12,870 bases of DNA from Candidatus Giovannonibacteria bacterium RIFCSPHIGHO2_02_43_16 (lineage in GTDB: Bacteria; Patescibacteriota; Minisyncoccia; JACPKW01; UBA11713): contig MFHJ01000034.1 in NCBI GenBank assembly GCA_001778545.1, positions 1-12,870 on the forward strand, given 5' to 3'. The notes under the pieces are model-generated. The model made no database searches and was not told the origin of the DNA. It saw only the letters and a list, made by a program, of their open reading frames with translations. A program made the position numbers and the translations under genes. Below, piece after piece: positions 12,413 through 12,870 of this stretch (position 1 is its first letter; each line of letters begins with the position of its first letter).

Positions 12413-12826
12413 ATGAAGCGTATAGTTCTTTGTTATAACAATAACCGTTTGAGCGAGACAGTCAGGAAACTGAAAGGCCAACCCCTGACTGTTGTAGATG
12501 GGGTGGAAGATCTAATTTCGGAGATTGAGAAGAGTGAAGTCGGAATGGTTTTAATCGATCCGTATAACCTCGTCACATTTCTAACCGGCAGACGCGGGGT
12601 TTACGACTTTACGGACGAGGCAAAAGCCAAGTTCATCACTCTCTTCCGGGAATATCTCCATCTCGTCCCTCATCGTTTTCTCTATGGCGACATCTATTAC
12701 TCGAGGCGTTACACGCCTATCAGAGAGTTCTCGGTTGATGATCTAAAGGTCTTCCGAGGAATGATCCCAGATGGATTTGCCAGCGATGAGGACGAATGGC
12801 TCCTCGAATTGTTAGCACAAACATGA
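12413..12826 (+). CDS. Hypothetical protein, 137 residues, unrecognised
   Basis: I do not recognise this soluble protein of 137 residues. There is no signal peptide or membrane helix. The N-terminal half alternates strands and helices: KRIVLCY (2-8), helix about 12-20, LTVVDG (25-30), helix about 31-41, VGMVLIDP (43-50) with Asp49 at a strand end. This looks like the first half of a Rossmann or receiver-like fold, but without the acidic pair after strand 1. The C-terminal half is rich in aromatic and charged residues (FREYLHLVPHRFLYGDIYYSRRY, about 78-100) and ends with an acidic segment (SDEDEWLLELL, 124-134). It is the only plus-strand gene, with the best promoter and ribosome binding site in the window, so it is probably well expressed. 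Divergence from the TrmB gene suggests possible control by that regulator. No known function can be assigned. Confidence 0.85.
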   Translation: MKRIVLCYNNNRLSETVRKLKGQPLTVVDGVEDLISEIEKSEVGMVLIDPYNLVTFLTGRRGVYDFTDEAKAKFITLFREYLHLVPHRFLYGDIYYSRRYTPIREFSVDDLKVFRGMIPDGFASDEDEWLLELLAQT

Positions 12827-12870
12827 GCGGGGATCCGAGTGAATAAATAAGCTCGGGCGAGACCGCAGTG

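Noticed and set aside
12827..12870. Possible terminator or structured RNA after the plus-strand gene: CCGAG/CTCGG arms (12835-12839 and 12852-12856) inside GCGG/CCGC arms (827-830 and 863-866 of the 12000s).
   Set aside because: The inner loop is 10 nt, the stems are short and broken, and no T-tract is visible before the window ends.
1..12870. CRISPR arrays, insertion sequences, toxin-antitoxin pairs, integrase or phage genes.
   Set aside because: I saw no regularly spaced repeats, transposase motifs or paired terminal repeats. The tRNAs show no adjoining integrase or attachment-site duplication within the window.

Overview
The window looks like a compact bacterial genome segment, most likely from the Candidate Phyla Radiation (Patescibacteria/Parcubacteria-like). 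Support for this: genes are tightly packed with 1-4 nt junctions or ATGA-type overlaps; a type IV pilus (T4P) locus has pilM-pilN-pilO but no pilP/pilQ secretin genes after them; the prepilin-like tip genes are very large; and the histidine kinase membrane module resembles ones I recall from that group. TGA ends many of the genes, so this is not a UGA-recoding lineage. The taxonomic call is inference, since there is no rRNA here.

Almost everything lies on the minus strand and reads from high to low coordinates. First comes a TrmB-type regulator (12232-11474) with its own strong promoter. Next are a membrane histidine kinase (11424-10477) and a receiver-only response regulator (10465-10094). 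The T4P machine follows: the PilB extension ATPase, the PilC platform protein, three prepilin-like genes in PilV/PilW/PilX (GspI/J/K-like) order, PilM, PilN, PilO and a small one-helix membrane protein (1182-871). After only 21 nt come tRNA-Arg(TCT) and tRNA-Val(TAC), then the start of a secreted or membrane-anchored kelch-type beta-propeller protein (697 to the window edge). I see no intrinsic terminator anywhere along this strand.

On the plus strand there is one gene (12413-12826), an unrecognised 137-residue protein. It is divergent from the TrmB gene and has a near-consensus promoter and Shine-Dalgarno site. The 180-nt divergent intergenic region holds both promoters and a small inverted repeat.

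Inferred logic: the kinase and receiver probably relay a membrane signal to the pilus. PilB and PilC drive fibre assembly, PilM/N/O form the inner-membrane alignment complex, and the three prepilin-like proteins probably form an adhesive tip. The major pilin, the prepilin peptidase and a PilT retraction ATPase are not in the window. The main points for follow-up are a tRNA that directly abuts an open reading frame, apparently leaderless transcripts, a cysteine-free PilB, a tRNA-Arg with C at the nearly invariant T-loop position 55, and the architecture of the large tip proteins.
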